44,260 bases of DNA from Streptomyces kurssanovii (GTDB taxonomy: Bacteria > Actinomycetota > Actinomycetes > Streptomycetales > Streptomycetaceae): positions 1-44,260 of the forward strand of contig NZ_BMTN01000034.1 in the NCBI RefSeq assembly GCF_014649695.1, written 5' to 3'. The notes beneath the pieces are model-generated. The model did not search any database, was not told the origin of the DNA, and was given only the letters and a program-made list of their open reading frames with translations. The position numbers and the translations under genes are program-made. Positions 1-8,317 of this stretch are shown one piece after another; positions within the stretch are counted from its first letter, which is position 1; every line of letters begins with the position of its first letter.

Positions 1-501
1 TCGGGCATGCGATGGTCTCCTGACAATGGCATACGTGACGGGCGTGCGGGCGGACCCCTCGGGCGGATGTCCGCTTAGGAACACGAGCAGTCTTTTGCCA
101 CTCCCCGCCCGGCTCAAGGCGGATTTGCGCCAAGATGATTACGGTCCGCACTTAGTTCGTTACTCAACGGAGTCAGTGGGTGAGGGGGAACGCAGCTGAC
201 TGTCACCGCTCACCACGGCGGTGCCGTCGCCACCGCCCGTTGACGGGGACGGTGGCCCGAACACCTTCGCCTGGCCTGCTACTTCGCAGGGGCCGCCCAC
301 GTTCCTCCCTACCAGGACCCAGCACCACGCACGACGGCAGCGACCAGCCAGCACGGCACTGAGCCACGGGGCCGCTCCGCCTACCGCTCCACGGCCGTGA
401 GCACCAACCAGCCGGTCAGCCGGACGGCCACAACTCGCACACGCGGTGACACGAATGCGCGCCCGCTGCATGAGAGGGAAAGCGGCGGGCAGGCGAGGTG
501 A
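1..501. other. No recognisable gene
   Basis: Both strands contain only GC-driven open frames whose translations are Pro/Arg/Ala-rich and resemble no family I know. No RNA gene, repeat or terminator is evident. The last 20-30 bases carry the ribosome binding site of the XRE gene at 502. Confidence 0.5.
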
Positions 502-738
502 ATGGCTGAGCTTGGAGAACTCCTGCAGACGACCATGCGGCGCAGGCGCCTGAGCGCCCAGGCCCTCGCCGACCGGACCGGTATCCGCACACCCCGGATC
601 AAGGCGTTCGCCACGGACGGCGCCGGCGGCCCGGTCCATCCCACAGAACAGGAGCTCGCCGAACTCGCCGGCGCCCTCGGCTTACCCCTGCCCCAAGTTC
701 TGCACGCAGCCGAGGTCCACGTCGACGCACCGGCGTGA
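502..738 (+). CDS. Small XRE-type helix-turn-helix protein
   Basis: A 78-aa protein that is almost entirely one helix-turn-helix domain. The segment RRRLSAQALADRTGI (about residues 14-28) reads as helices 1-2 of a Cro/C1-type fold, followed by a recognition helix around TPRIKAF. A second helical part (EQELAELAGALGLPLPQVL) completes the five-helix bundle. It probably binds DNA as a dimer, but no target can be inferred. The ATG at 502 follows GAGGTGA closely. A tiny open frame for a hydrophobic peptide starts 11 bases downstream and may be co-transcribed. Confidence 0.7.
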   Translation: MAELGELLQTTMRRRRLSAQALADRTGIRTPRIKAFATDGAGGPVHPTEQELAELAGALGLPLPQVLHAAEVHVDAPA

Positions 739-748
739 TCTGCCACCC

Positions 749-868
749 ATGGCACTGTTCGCGGTGCCGCCGGCCGCCTTCTTCCTCGGTCTGATACTCG
801 CGCTGGACCCGTACGAGGAACGCTGTTCACCCCGCGCGACGCCCACCCGCGCCCTCCTCCCCAGCTGA
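749..868 (+). CDS. Possible 39-aa hydrophobic peptide
   Basis: A short open frame beginning ATG GCA CTG directly after the XRE gene. Residues 2-19 (ALFAVPPAAFFLGLILAL) would form one transmembrane helix, followed by an acidic and then a proline/arginine-rich tail. There is no strong ribosome binding site, and it is too short for recognition. It could be a true small membrane protein, the start of a decayed larger membrane gene, or chance. Confidence 0.3.
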   Translation: MALFAVPPAAFFLGLILALDPYEERCSPRATPTRALLPS

Positions 869-1042
869 CCCTCACCACCCTTCCGCCGGGGAAGGACCGG
901 GCTGGCCGGTGCTCCGGGTGATCTGTCGGCGGGCGTGCCGGGCAGGGAGGTAACGGTGGGTGGCGCGGCCGGGACGAGGACCAACTTGGCCGAAGCCGAA
1001 CGGCGTCGATATCCCCAACGAGTCGTCCCGTATGGTTATTCC

Positions 1043-1630
1043 ATGACGCTGCCCAGCGCCCCGCGTGGGCGTCCCAGAGACACTCGTGCCCATCAGGCGA
1101 TCCTGAACGCTACGACCGAGTTGGTGACCGAGGTCGGCTACGCCGACACCTCGATCGGGGCGGTGGCGGCTCGGGCCGGCGTCGGCAAGGACACTGTTTA
1201 CCGGCGCTGGTCGGGCAAGGCTGAACTGGTGTACGAGGCGGTCTTCACCGAGGCCGAGGCGGCTCCGGCACCGGACACCGGCACGCTGGCCGGTGATCTG
1301 ACGGCGCTGCTGGAGGCCCTGATCCACGAGTTTTCTGCCCCAGCCGCCGCTGCCGCCCTGCCGGGTCTACTGGCCGACTTTGCCGCCGACCCGGCCTTGC
1401 AGGCCCGCATCCGCTCCCAGTTCCTGGCCCCGGCCAAGGCCTGCTTGGTGGCGGTGTTCGAGCGAGCCGTCCAGCGCGGAGAGGCTGCCCAAGACGTGCC
1501 GGTCGAGCTGGTTCTGGACACCCTGGCTGGGGCCGTCTTCTTCCACGTCGGCCTTGTGGGCGGACAGCCCAGCCTCCGGCTGGCCACGCAACTGGCGGCC
1601 ATCGTGGGCCGCGGAATCGAGACCCGATGA
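1043..1630 (+). CDS. TetR/AcrR family transcriptional regulator
   Basis: A 195-aa protein with the classic N-terminal TetR domain: an Arg/Pro-rich start (APRGRPRDTRAHQAILNA), then ELVTEVGYADTSIGAVAARAGVGKDTVYRRWSGKAELV as the HTH (about residues 20-60). The C-terminal ligand-binding part includes a FAADPALQARIRSQFLAP segment usual in the TetR_C_11-like group. I chose the ATG at 1043 because an upstream in-frame start would add a 36-residue tail outside the family alignment. Its stop overlaps the ATG of the next membrane protein by four bases (ATGA), so the two are translationally coupled. The regulator probably controls that gene and itself. Confidence 0.9.
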   Translation: MTLPSAPRGRPRDTRAHQAILNATTELVTEVGYADTSIGAVAARAGVGKDTVYRRWSGKAELVYEAVFTEAEAAPAPDTGTLAGDLTALLEALIHEFSAPAAAAALPGLLADFAADPALQARIRSQFLAPAKACLVAVFERAVQRGEAAQDVPVELVLDTLAGAVFFHVGLVGGQPSLRLATQLAAIVGRGIETR

Positions 1631-2004
1631 ACACTTGGTTCCTCGCCGCGGGGACAACCGCCGGTGCGGTCGCTGCCATCCACGCCGTCGCGGGCTGTCG
1701 GGACGTCGTCCGACCTCTGCTGGCCGGCAACCTCCCCGAGGAGCCCCGAAGTGTCCTGCACGCGGTCTGGCACATGGTCACGGCAGACCTGGTGTTGGCT
1801 GCCGCCGCCCTGATCTGGCTGGCCCTGGGTGACCGTCCCGGGGGCGACACCATCGCCTGGCTCTTGGTCGCCCACTTCGCGGCCTACTCAGGTGTGTTCC
1901 TGGTGGTGTCACTGGCGGCGAGTTGGTCGAAGCCCTGGCTGCGCTTGCCGCAATGGGCGCTGCTGTTGCCGGTGGCGGTTCTGGCGGCGGTTGGCGCCAC
2001 GTGA
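1627..2004 (+). CDS. Four-helix integral membrane protein
   Basis: A 125-aa protein with about four hydrophobic segments: FLAAGTTAGAVAAIHAVAG, ADLVLAAAALIWLALG, IAWLLVAHFAAYSGVFLVVSL and WALLLPVAVLAAVGA. Conserved-looking polar residues lie between helices (RDVVRPLL, VWHMVTADL with His). It starts inside the stop codon of the TetR gene, so it is probably the regulator's target. The layout resembles small hypothetical membrane proteins common beside TetR genes in Streptomyces. No catalytic motif is visible, and transport, sensing or a protective role are all possible. Confidence 0.75.
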   Translation: MNTWFLAAGTTAGAVAAIHAVAGCRDVVRPLLAGNLPEEPRSVLHAVWHMVTADLVLAAAALIWLALGDRPGGDTIAWLLVAHFAAYSGVFLVVSLAASWSKPWLRLPQWALLLPVAVLAAVGAT

Positions 2005-2275
2005 ACCCCCAGGGGCAGGCGAACAGCGTGGGACGCGCGCCGATTGTCGTGCACCGGCCCTCTGCCGGCGGGCCGTGACGAATCCTGGGGACGGCTACTT
2101 CGAACACGACCTCGTCGTGGGCCTGGAAGCGGCTGGGTCGCCATCGTCCAGCATCCGGTACCGCGGCCGGTGTCCGGCGCGAGCCGGCAGGGTCGGTCCT
2201 CGTCCGTGTGCGAAACCGGCCGGCGGGGCTGACCCGACGATAGGATCCAGCGTCACCGACGTCGGGGAGGCAGAA

Positions 2276-3235
2276 GTGAAACGCCGAACAGCGGGGTGCG
2301 CCGCCATCGCCGCTCTGGGGGCCGCGGGCGCGGCGGCGGCGCGGGCCGTGGCCATCGGAATCGAACGCAACCCCGACCCCGTGCCGCGAGATCGCCTCGT
2401 GCGGGAACCCGAGGGCGACGAGGCGCTCATACGCCGCCCGGACGGGACAGTGCTGCGCGCGGTCGCCGCCGGGGACGGGCCCCCGGTCGTCCTCGCCCAC
2501 GGATACGGTGTCTCGCTGCTGGAGTGGAACCTTCTCTGGCATGACCTGCTCGCAGCCGGCCGCCGAGTCGTCGCCTTCGACCAGCGCGGCCACGAGCGTT
2601 CTACGCTCGGGAGCGACGGGGCCGGTTCCGGGCCCATGGCGGCAGACTGTGCCGCGGTCCTGGAGCACTTCGACGTGCGTGACGGGGTATTGGTGGGGCA
2701 TTCGATGGGTGGATTCGTCGCGATTCGCGCGATGCTGGACCACCCCGGCCTCGTACGGCGCCTTCGCGGTCTCGTACTGGCCGCGACCTGGGCGGGCCGG
2801 ATCTACCAGGGAGCGCCGCAGAACCGCTTGCAGATACCGCTGCTGAGGGCGGGCGTTCTGCAGCGGTGGGCGCGCACCCGGACCGGTGGCGTCCTGTTCG
2901 GAGCCGTCCAGTGCGGCGACCGCCCGTCCCCGGCGATGATCTCGGTGTTCCGCGACCTGTTCCTGCGGCAGAACCACGCACCACTCCTGCCCATCGTCCG
3001 GGCCTTCTCCCGGGAGGACCGCTACCCACGCCTGGCCGAGATCGCAGTGCCGACCGTTGTCGTCGTGGGCGCGGCCGACCGCACCACCCCGCTCGTCCAC
3101 GCCCGGCGGCTCACCGCGGGGATCCCGGGCGCGCGCATGGTCACCGTGCCCGGCGCGGGACACGCGCTCAACTGGGAAGGAATCGGCGCCCTGAGCGGGG
3201 CCATCCTGTCGTTCCCCGCCCGTGCCGCGGACTGA
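2276..3235 (+). CDS. Alpha/beta hydrolase with N-terminal anchor
   Basis: A 319-aa serine hydrolase. The N-terminus (VKRRTAG then an Ala-rich stretch) looks like a signal or anchor segment, so the enzyme probably acts at or outside the membrane. Catalytic elements: oxyanion-hole region AHGYG near residue 80, nucleophile elbow GHSMGG with Ser143, acid in GAADRTTP (Asp268), and His296 in GAGHALN. The overall arrangement is that of epoxide hydrolase/haloperoxidase-like esterases, and the substrate cannot be told. I chose the GTG start at 2276 because it has GGGGAGG at ideal spacing and produces the expected N-terminus. An in-frame open region extends further upstream but has no better start. Confidence 0.88.
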   Translation: MKRRTAGCAAIAALGAAGAAAARAVAIGIERNPDPVPRDRLVREPEGDEALIRRPDGTVLRAVAAGDGPPVVLAHGYGVSLLEWNLLWHDLLAAGRRVVAFDQRGHERSTLGSDGAGSGPMAADCAAVLEHFDVRDGVLVGHSMGGFVAIRAMLDHPGLVRRLRGLVLAATWAGRIYQGAPQNRLQIPLLRAGVLQRWARTRTGGVLFGAVQCGDRPSPAMISVFRDLFLRQNHAPLLPIVRAFSREDRYPRLAEIAVPTVVVVGAADRTTPLVHARRLTAGIPGARMVTVPGAGHALNWEGIGALSGAILSFPARAAD

Positions 3236-3472
3236 GAGCGTGTCCGGAGGCAGGGCGGAACAGTGAGGGGACCGTGCAGGTGGTGGCCGCCACGCCGTGA
3301 TACAGCGCCCGGAAGTCTGCCGGGCTCGACCGGATTCAATAGGCTCGCATGGCATTTGTCGTGCTTTGCCTCGGACCCTGGGCCGCGGCGAGACGAACGG
3401 TCCAGGCTGAGCCACGCCGTCCCGGGCACACCAGCGGGAGAACATCGGTAGCGAGAGAGGTGGTGTCCAGCC

Positions 3473-3613
3473 GTGGACCAGCGGATGACGGTGCTCAGCG
3501 AGAGCCGGGACGATCCATTCGCTCTGCACCTGGCCGCCTCGGCGGTGCTCGACGACCGGGGAATCGTGGTCGGATGGAGCCGACGGGCCGAGGAACTGCT
3601 TGCCACCCTGTGA
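3473..3613 (+). pseudogene. Remnant of the N-terminus of a PAS/SpoIIE-type phosphatase
   Basis: A 46-codon frame from GTG 3473 to TGA 3611-3613. It reads like the opening of a Streptomyces PAS-GAF-PP2C phosphatase: a short polar start, then HLAASAVLDDRGIVVGWS and RRAEELLATL, the first strands and helix of a PAS domain. The frame stops where the PAS domain should continue, and no GAF or PP2C sequence follows in any frame before the next gene. It is a 5-prime fragment. Other SpoIIE pieces lie at 22.2-22.7 and 25.1-26.0 kb, but I cannot show they derive from the same gene. Confidence 0.55.
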
Positions 3614-3832
3614 CAGGGGTGATCGGCCGTCGGGCGCGCGAAAGTCCTGGTCGATCCCCGCCCCCTGCCGCACGCAGCTGCTCATCCTGCCGCTACGACG
3701 AAGAAACGGACCGGCTGAGGCCGGTCGGCCGGACCCGTGCCGGTGCGGTGCAAAATGCTGCGGAGAGCGGGATGTATCGGGAGAATGACGGTCGGACTGT
3801 CTGAGCCGGGCGTGCGAAGACCAGGGGGGACC

Positions 3833-4255
3833 ATGGACATGGGGATATCGCTTTCTGAGGCGCTCGGAGAGTTACGGCGGGAGCTGTATGCGGCGCAGGC
3901 CGCAGGGAGTGACCAGCAATTCCGGTTCGAGGTGGAGCAGGCGGAGCTGTCGCTGGAGGTGGAGTTCCGACGGGACGCCAACGGCGGTGTCAAAGTAGAA
4001 GTCGGCCTGCCGGGAGCCAAGATCGGTGGCGAGGCCGGCAGCGGGGCGGGCAGCACCCGGCGGCAGATGCTGACGCTCACGCTGCAGGTCCGGGACGAGG
4101 CACTGGGCGGGCAGCGCGCCCGGATTCACCGTAGCGCCGGAGGCCTCGACGCCCCAGGTAACGACGGGCCGGGGCAACAACCCCAGATCAAGTCAGCCGA
4201 CGACGGATCGGATGCCTCAAAGGAGAGCGCTCAGCCGCGGCCATGGGAGGCATGA
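3833..4255 (+). CDS. Trypco2 family protein (trypsin-co-occurring domain 2)
   Basis: A 140-aa protein with the compact trypco2 signature. A helix (ISLSEALGELRRELYAAQ, residues 4-21) is followed by strands FRFEVEQAELSLEVEF and GGVKVEVGLPGAKI, then a Gly/Ser linker and a last strand RQMLTLTLQV. After residue 85 the sequence is low-complexity and polar, probably disordered. The start has AGGGGGGA at ideal distance. The stop is one base before the ATG of the protease-STAND gene, so the two form one operon. Trypco domains are known from NTP-dependent conflict systems where they sit beside trypsin-like proteases. The domain is thought to be an adaptor or sensor partner rather than an enzyme. Confidence 0.85.
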   Translation: MDMGISLSEALGELRRELYAAQAAGSDQQFRFEVEQAELSLEVEFRRDANGGVKVEVGLPGAKIGGEAGSGAGSTRRQMLTLTLQVRDEALGGQRARIHRSAGGLDAPGNDGPGQQPQIKSADDGSDASKESAQPRPWEA

Positions 4256-4256
4256 G

Positions 4257-7200
4257 ATGGATCCGCAGCGTCTCGCCTTGGTACGCACGGCGGCACCGCA
4301 CGGTTCGGGCTCCGGGTACCTGGTCGGTCCTCACCTGGTTCTGACGGCACTGCATGTCGTGCGTCCTCACGAACGGTGGGCCGGGCAGATCGAGGTTCAA
4401 GTGGGGCACCCACGCTACGGAACCGATCTGTTTCAGGGGTTGGCGCGCGTGTGCTGGCCCGACCCGCACAAGGCTGTCCAGCCTGCACAGACCGTGGACG
4501 TGGCGCTTCTGTGGCTGGATGAGCCGGTGGTGATCAGCGGGGGACCGGTGCGGTGGGGCCGCCCTGGCGGTGTTGTCCCCGTGCCGTTCGAAGGTGCCGG
4601 CTTCCCGGCCTTCGCGGCTGACGCTGGGAGCGTGACTCAGTGCGAATACCTGCGCGGTGAGCTACCGGTGGTTTCGACGTCCTCGTCGGGCTGGGTACTG
4701 GACTGCCCTGTCTGGCCGGCGCCCGGAGGCAGCGCAGAACGGCCGTGGGCAGGCGCCTCAGGCTCGGCCATCTTCTGCCACGGCCGACTGGTCGGTGTGG
4801 CGGTCGAGGACAACCAGACCATGGGCTGGCGCCGTCTGCACGCCGTCCCCATCCATGAAGCCCTCCAGCTGACCGAGTTCGCCGACCTCATCTCCCGGCA
4901 CGGCCATCCCGGCACCACCGGCGCGCTGGAAGAAGTGATCGCGCAGAACGCGGTCATGTCAAACGGCGAGGAACCGGTCTGGCCCCACGCGCACAACGGA
5001 CGACCATACGGTTCCCATCCGCCAGCGCAGAGCACTGGCCCCGTGACGCTGCCCGCAGCCCCTGCCGAACTGGTCGGACGGCAGCAACCGCTGCAACAGA
5101 TACTGGCCTGGCTGAGCCCCGACCAGCACCACGAGGCGGAATCCGGCCCGCAGACGGGGCCGGTGGTGGTGTCGGCGGTGGCCGGGATGGGCGGGGTCGG
5201 CAAAACCGCACTGGCTCTGCACGCCGCACACCAGGCTTCTCAGGACGGGCGGTTCCCCGGCGGGGTGCTCTTCGCGGACCTGCGCGGCTACAGCACCGAC
5301 CCTGAAGTCGGCCCGCCAGCGGTGGCTGACCGCTTTTTGCGCGCTCTGGGTGTCAAGGACGATGACCTGCCCGCCAGCGCGGAGGAAAAGCTGGACGCCT
5401 GGCGGACAGTCGTCAACGACCTGGCTCGCCAAGGTCGCCCGCTTCTGGTGGTGCTGGACAACGCGCGCACCGCCGACCAGGTGCACTCCCTGCTCCCCGG
5501 CTCCCCACACCGTGCCCTGATCACGTCCCGGCAGACCATGTCCGCGTTGCGCGGAGTCCGCCGCATCACCCTCGAGGCCCTCGAACCCAGGCACTCGCTC
5601 GATCTGCTGGAGCGCGCCCTGCGCGCAGACCGCGCCGACGATGACCGCATCGCCACCCAGCGCGAGGACGCCCTGCGCCTGGCCACCTTGTGCGGCCACC
5701 TCCCCCTGGCCCTGCACATCACAGCGGCCCTGTTGCGCGACGTACACACTCGGTCCGTGGTGGCCCAGGTCAAGGCTCTGGAGGATGTCCGCACCCGCTT
5801 GGACGCCCTTGCCTACGACGACAAGGACAGTGAAGGCCGGCCGCTGGCTGTGCGGGTCACCTTCGAACTGTCCTACCAGCACTTGAACGCCGACCAGGCC
5901 CGCGCGTTTCGCCTGCTCGCCTCAGCCCCCGGCCCCGACATCTCCACCGACGCCGCTGCCGCCCTGCTCTCACACCCCGACTCTGAACGCCTGCTGCACG
6001 GTCTGGCCCGAGCCCACCTGCTGCACCCCGATCCAGAACGTCAAGACCGATGGTCCATGCATGATCTCGTCCGCGTGTTCGCCGACGAGCACGGCCTTGC
6101 TCATGCCGACACCGACCAACGCGCCACCGCGCTGGCCCGCCTGCTGGACGACTACATCACCCTCGCTGCCGCAGCAGACACCCATCTGGAGACCGTTGCC
6201 GACCTGCCGGTCTCCGACCGCTTCCCCGACCGCGCCACTGCCTTGGACTGGCTGGACGCCGAACGTCCCAACCTGCTTGCCGCTGCCGCTGCGGCTGCCG
6301 ACGCCGGCGCATGCACTGTCCTGGCCTCAGTCCTCACCCGCTTCCTCAACCACCGTCGCCACTTCGAAGACGCGATCACCCTCAACACCGCAACCGTGGG
6401 CATCCACCAGGACACCGGTGACCGACACCGCGAAGGCCTGACACTGACGAACCTGGGGCTGGTCCTGTCCGAGGTGCGCCGGTTCGACGAGGCCATCACC
6501 GCCCACAGTGAAGCTCTGAACATCATGCGCGACTGCGGCGACCGGCAAGGCAAGGGCCAGGCACTGACCAACTTCGGGCTGGTCCTGTCGCAGGTGCGCC
6601 GGTTCGACGAGGCCATCGCCGCCCACACCGAAGCTGCGGGCATCTTCCACGACACCGGCGACCGTCGAGGCGAAGCCATCGCCTTGACGAATCACGGGGC
6701 CGTCCTGGATGAAGTGGGGCGATTCGATGAAGCCATCGACATCCATGCCGCCGCGGCGCGCATCTTCCACGACCTCGGTGACCGCCATGGTGAAGGCAAG
6801 GCACGGAACAACCTAGGGCTGGTCCTGTGGGAAGTGGGGCGGGTGGAAGAGGCCGTCGAAGCCCTCACCGCCGCAGGGAAGATCTTTCACGACACCGGCG
6901 ACCGCCACAGTGAAGGCAGCGCATTGACCAACCTGGCGTACGCCCTGCGACTGGTCGGCCGGTTGGAAGAAGCGCTCAGCACGTCCACCACTGCCGTGGA
7001 CATCCTGCGGGACACTGGTGACCGCCTCAGCCAAGGCAAAGCGCTGATCAACCAAGGAGCGTTCCTGGTGGATCTGGACCGGTTGGAAGAAGCGCTCAGC
7101 ACGTCCACCACTGCCGTGGACATCCTGCGGGACACTGGTGACCGCCTCAGCCAAGGCAAAGCGCTGATCAACCAAGGAGCGCTCCTGGTGGATCTGGACC

Positions 7201-7925
7201 GGTTGGAAGAAGCGCTCAGCACCTACACCGCCGCCCTGGACATCCTGCGGGACACTGGCGGCCCTGAGAGCGCCGAAGCGGTCTGCCGCTTGGGTGCGTT
7301 GCTATTCCAGACAGGGCGGCTGGATGAGGCTGTGACGTTCCTGAGCACTGCGGCACGGAACGGAGCTGCCTCCGCCGTGTGTCGCCGAGGCTCATCGGAC
7401 GCCGCAGCCGGTCTCACGAGACAGGCTGAGGTGTTCCTTCGCGCTGCCGCGGACGCCGGACACCTTGAGGCCAAGGTCAACCTTGGCGTGCTGCTTGCCG
7501 AGGCCGGGTGCGCTGAAGAGGCAGAGAACCTGTTTTGGACAGCTGCTGACGGCGGTGACGCCAACGCGGTGTTCAACCTCGGCGTGCTGTACGAGAAAAC
7601 CGGGCGTTTCGAGGAGGCCATCTCCTGCTATCTGCACGCTGCCGCCGCGGGCCAGCGGGGCGCCGAGAGCCGGCTGCGGTCCCTCACCGCATCGCAACGC
7701 GGTGAGGATACGCGACGCACCGTTCCCCCGAACCGTCCCACCCCGGCTGACGCTGGGGGTGTCGACGCCGACGCCATACTCGAAAGCCTCTACGAGGAGT
7801 TCCGCCTGGCCGGTGAGGACGACCTTGCTCAGCAGGTGCTGCGCAAGGCGGCCGCGGCACACAACGAGCGGTGGCTGCGACAGGGCGGACTCCAGGCTGA
7901 CTGGTTCTCACGACTGGACAAATGA
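4257..7925 (+). CDS. Trypsin-like protease / STAND (NB-ARC) NTPase / TPR protein
   Basis: A 1222-aa three-part protein. Residues 1-220 are a chymotrypsin-fold protease: GSGYLVGPHLVLTALHVV with His33, VDVALLWLDE with Asp81, and GASGS with Ser168, so the triad looks complete. Residues 300-600 are an NB-ARC/STAND ATPase: Walker A GMGGVGKT (310-317), Walker B LLVVLDNA near 397, and a sensor-like region ITSRQ, followed by a winged-helix part (MHDLVRVF). From about residue 700 come exact 40-residue TPR units (pattern TNLGLVLSEVRRFDEAI with TGDRHREG), then Sel1-like repeats to about 1150. No signal peptide is present, so the protein is cytoplasmic. It is co-operonic with trypco2 and probably an oligomerising immune or conflict sensor whose protease is unleashed on ligand binding. 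The ATG at 4257 has GGGAGG upstream. Confidence 0.9.
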   Translation: MDPQRLALVRTAAPHGSGSGYLVGPHLVLTALHVVRPHERWAGQIEVQVGHPRYGTDLFQGLARVCWPDPHKAVQPAQTVDVALLWLDEPVVISGGPVRWGRPGGVVPVPFEGAGFPAFAADAGSVTQCEYLRGELPVVSTSSSGWVLDCPVWPAPGGSAERPWAGASGSAIFCHGRLVGVAVEDNQTMGWRRLHAVPIHEALQLTEFADLISRHGHPGTTGALEEVIAQNAVMSNGEEPVWPHAHNGRPYGSHPPAQSTGPVTLPAAPAELVGRQQPLQQILAWLSPDQHHEAESGPQTGPVVVSAVAGMGGVGKTALALHAAHQASQDGRFPGGVLFADLRGYSTDPEVGPPAVADRFLRALGVKDDDLPASAEEKLDAWRTVVNDLARQGRPLLVVLDNARTADQVHSLLPGSPHRALITSRQTMSALRGVRRITLEALEPRHSLDLLERALRADRADDDRIATQREDALRLATLCGHLPLALHITAALLRDVHTRSVVAQVKALEDVRTRLDALAYDDKDSEGRPLAVRVTFELSYQHLNADQARAFRLLASAPGPDISTDAAAALLSHPDSERLLHGLARAHLLHPDPERQDRWSMHDLVRVFADEHGLAHADTDQRATALARLLDDYITLAAAADTHLETVADLPVSDRFPDRATALDWLDAERPNLLAAAAAAADAGACTVLASVLTRFLNHRRHFEDAITLNTATVGIHQDTGDRHREGLTLTNLGLVLSEVRRFDEAITAHSEALNIMRDCGDRQGKGQALTNFGLVLSQVRRFDEAIAAHTEAAGIFHDTGDRRGEAIALTNHGAVLDEVGRFDEAIDIHAAAARIFHDLGDRHGEGKARNNLGLVLWEVGRVEEAVEALTAAGKIFHDTGDRHSEGSALTNLAYALRLVGRLEEALSTSTTAVDILRDTGDRLSQGKALINQGAFLVDLDRLEEALSTSTTAVDILRDTGDRLSQGKALINQGALLVDLDRLEEALSTYTAALDILRDTGGPESAEAVCRLGALLFQTGRLDEAVTFLSTAARNGAASAVCRRGSSDAAAGLTRQAEVFLRAAADAGHLEAKVNLGVLLAEAGCAEEAENLFWTAADGGDANAVFNLGVLYEKTGRFEEAISCYLHAAAAGQRGAESRLRSLTASQRGEDTRRTVPPNRPTPADAGGVDADAILESLYEEFRLAGEDDLAQQVLRKAAAAHNERWLRQGGLQADWFSRLDK
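6961..7200 (+). repeat. Near-perfect 120-bp tandem duplication inside the TPR region
   Basis: Bases 6961-7080 and 7081-7200 match at every position I compared except one T/C difference (GCGTTCCTG versus GCGCTCCTG). Each copy encodes one 40-residue TPR unit. The unit starting at 7201 shares its first 20 or so bases and then diverges, as do the upstream units. This points to a recent unit duplication or homogenisation. Confidence 0.95.
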
Positions 7926-8124
7926 GTCCGATGTCTGTCTTGGTCACAACCATGGCAAAGGGCGCCCGTTCGCCTGCCTGCACCCCGTCCCCGACGGCTC
8001 CCCCGTCCCGCCCGCTGCCGACCGGATCGAGGACGTCCGCCACCGACTCCGCGACCCGGCCGCCGCCCGCGGCATCCTCGACCTCGACGGCCGATTCGGT
8101 GGCCTTGTGGCGACGCCACCGGGA

Positions 8125-8247
8125 GCCGATCCGACGACGGTGACCTGCGAGGAGACCGGAGAGGTGTTGCAGGGTGTGGGTGGACAGATCGATACCGGAC
8201 GGGTAGACCAGCACGCGAAAGCTCCTGGCGGGCTGGTGGGCGTACAA
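8125..8247 (-). pseudogene. IS5-type (HARBI1-like) transposase N-terminal fragment
   Basis: The minus-strand frame starting near 8247 contains RVLVYPSGIDLSTHTLQHL and LLAGHRRRIGSRWRRH. These match the opening of Streptomyces DDE transposases that start with a YPS-x-DLS motif and an Arg-rich helix before the HTH. The similarity ends after about 40 residues and the rest of the transposase is absent. Together with the C-terminal fragment of an IS5-type transposase at 10.5 kb it brackets the graspetide island. On the plus strand 7926-8290 also has an open frame without a start that I cannot identify. Confidence 0.5.
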
Positions 8248-8317
8248 TCACCCGTCAGGTTGGAAACACCTCACGGTTTCAGGGCGTCGCAACGGGAAGC
8301 GGCAAGCACTGGGGGCA

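Noticed and set aside
1829-2275. Upstream extension of the alpha/beta hydrolase frame
   Set aside because: Its translation is Arg/Pro-rich, overlaps the membrane protein gene, and a well-placed GTG with GGGGAGG at 2276 explains the N-terminus.
6813-7222. Repetitive minus-strand frames opposite the TPR region
   Set aside because: Their regularity simply mirrors the 120-bp TPR repeats on the plus strand.
7926-8317. Plus-strand frame reading RIEDVRHRLRDPAAARGILD and LDGRFGGLVATPPG
   Set aside because: It has protein-like patches but no start and no family match, and it overlaps transposase-like sequence on the other strand. Not called as a gene.
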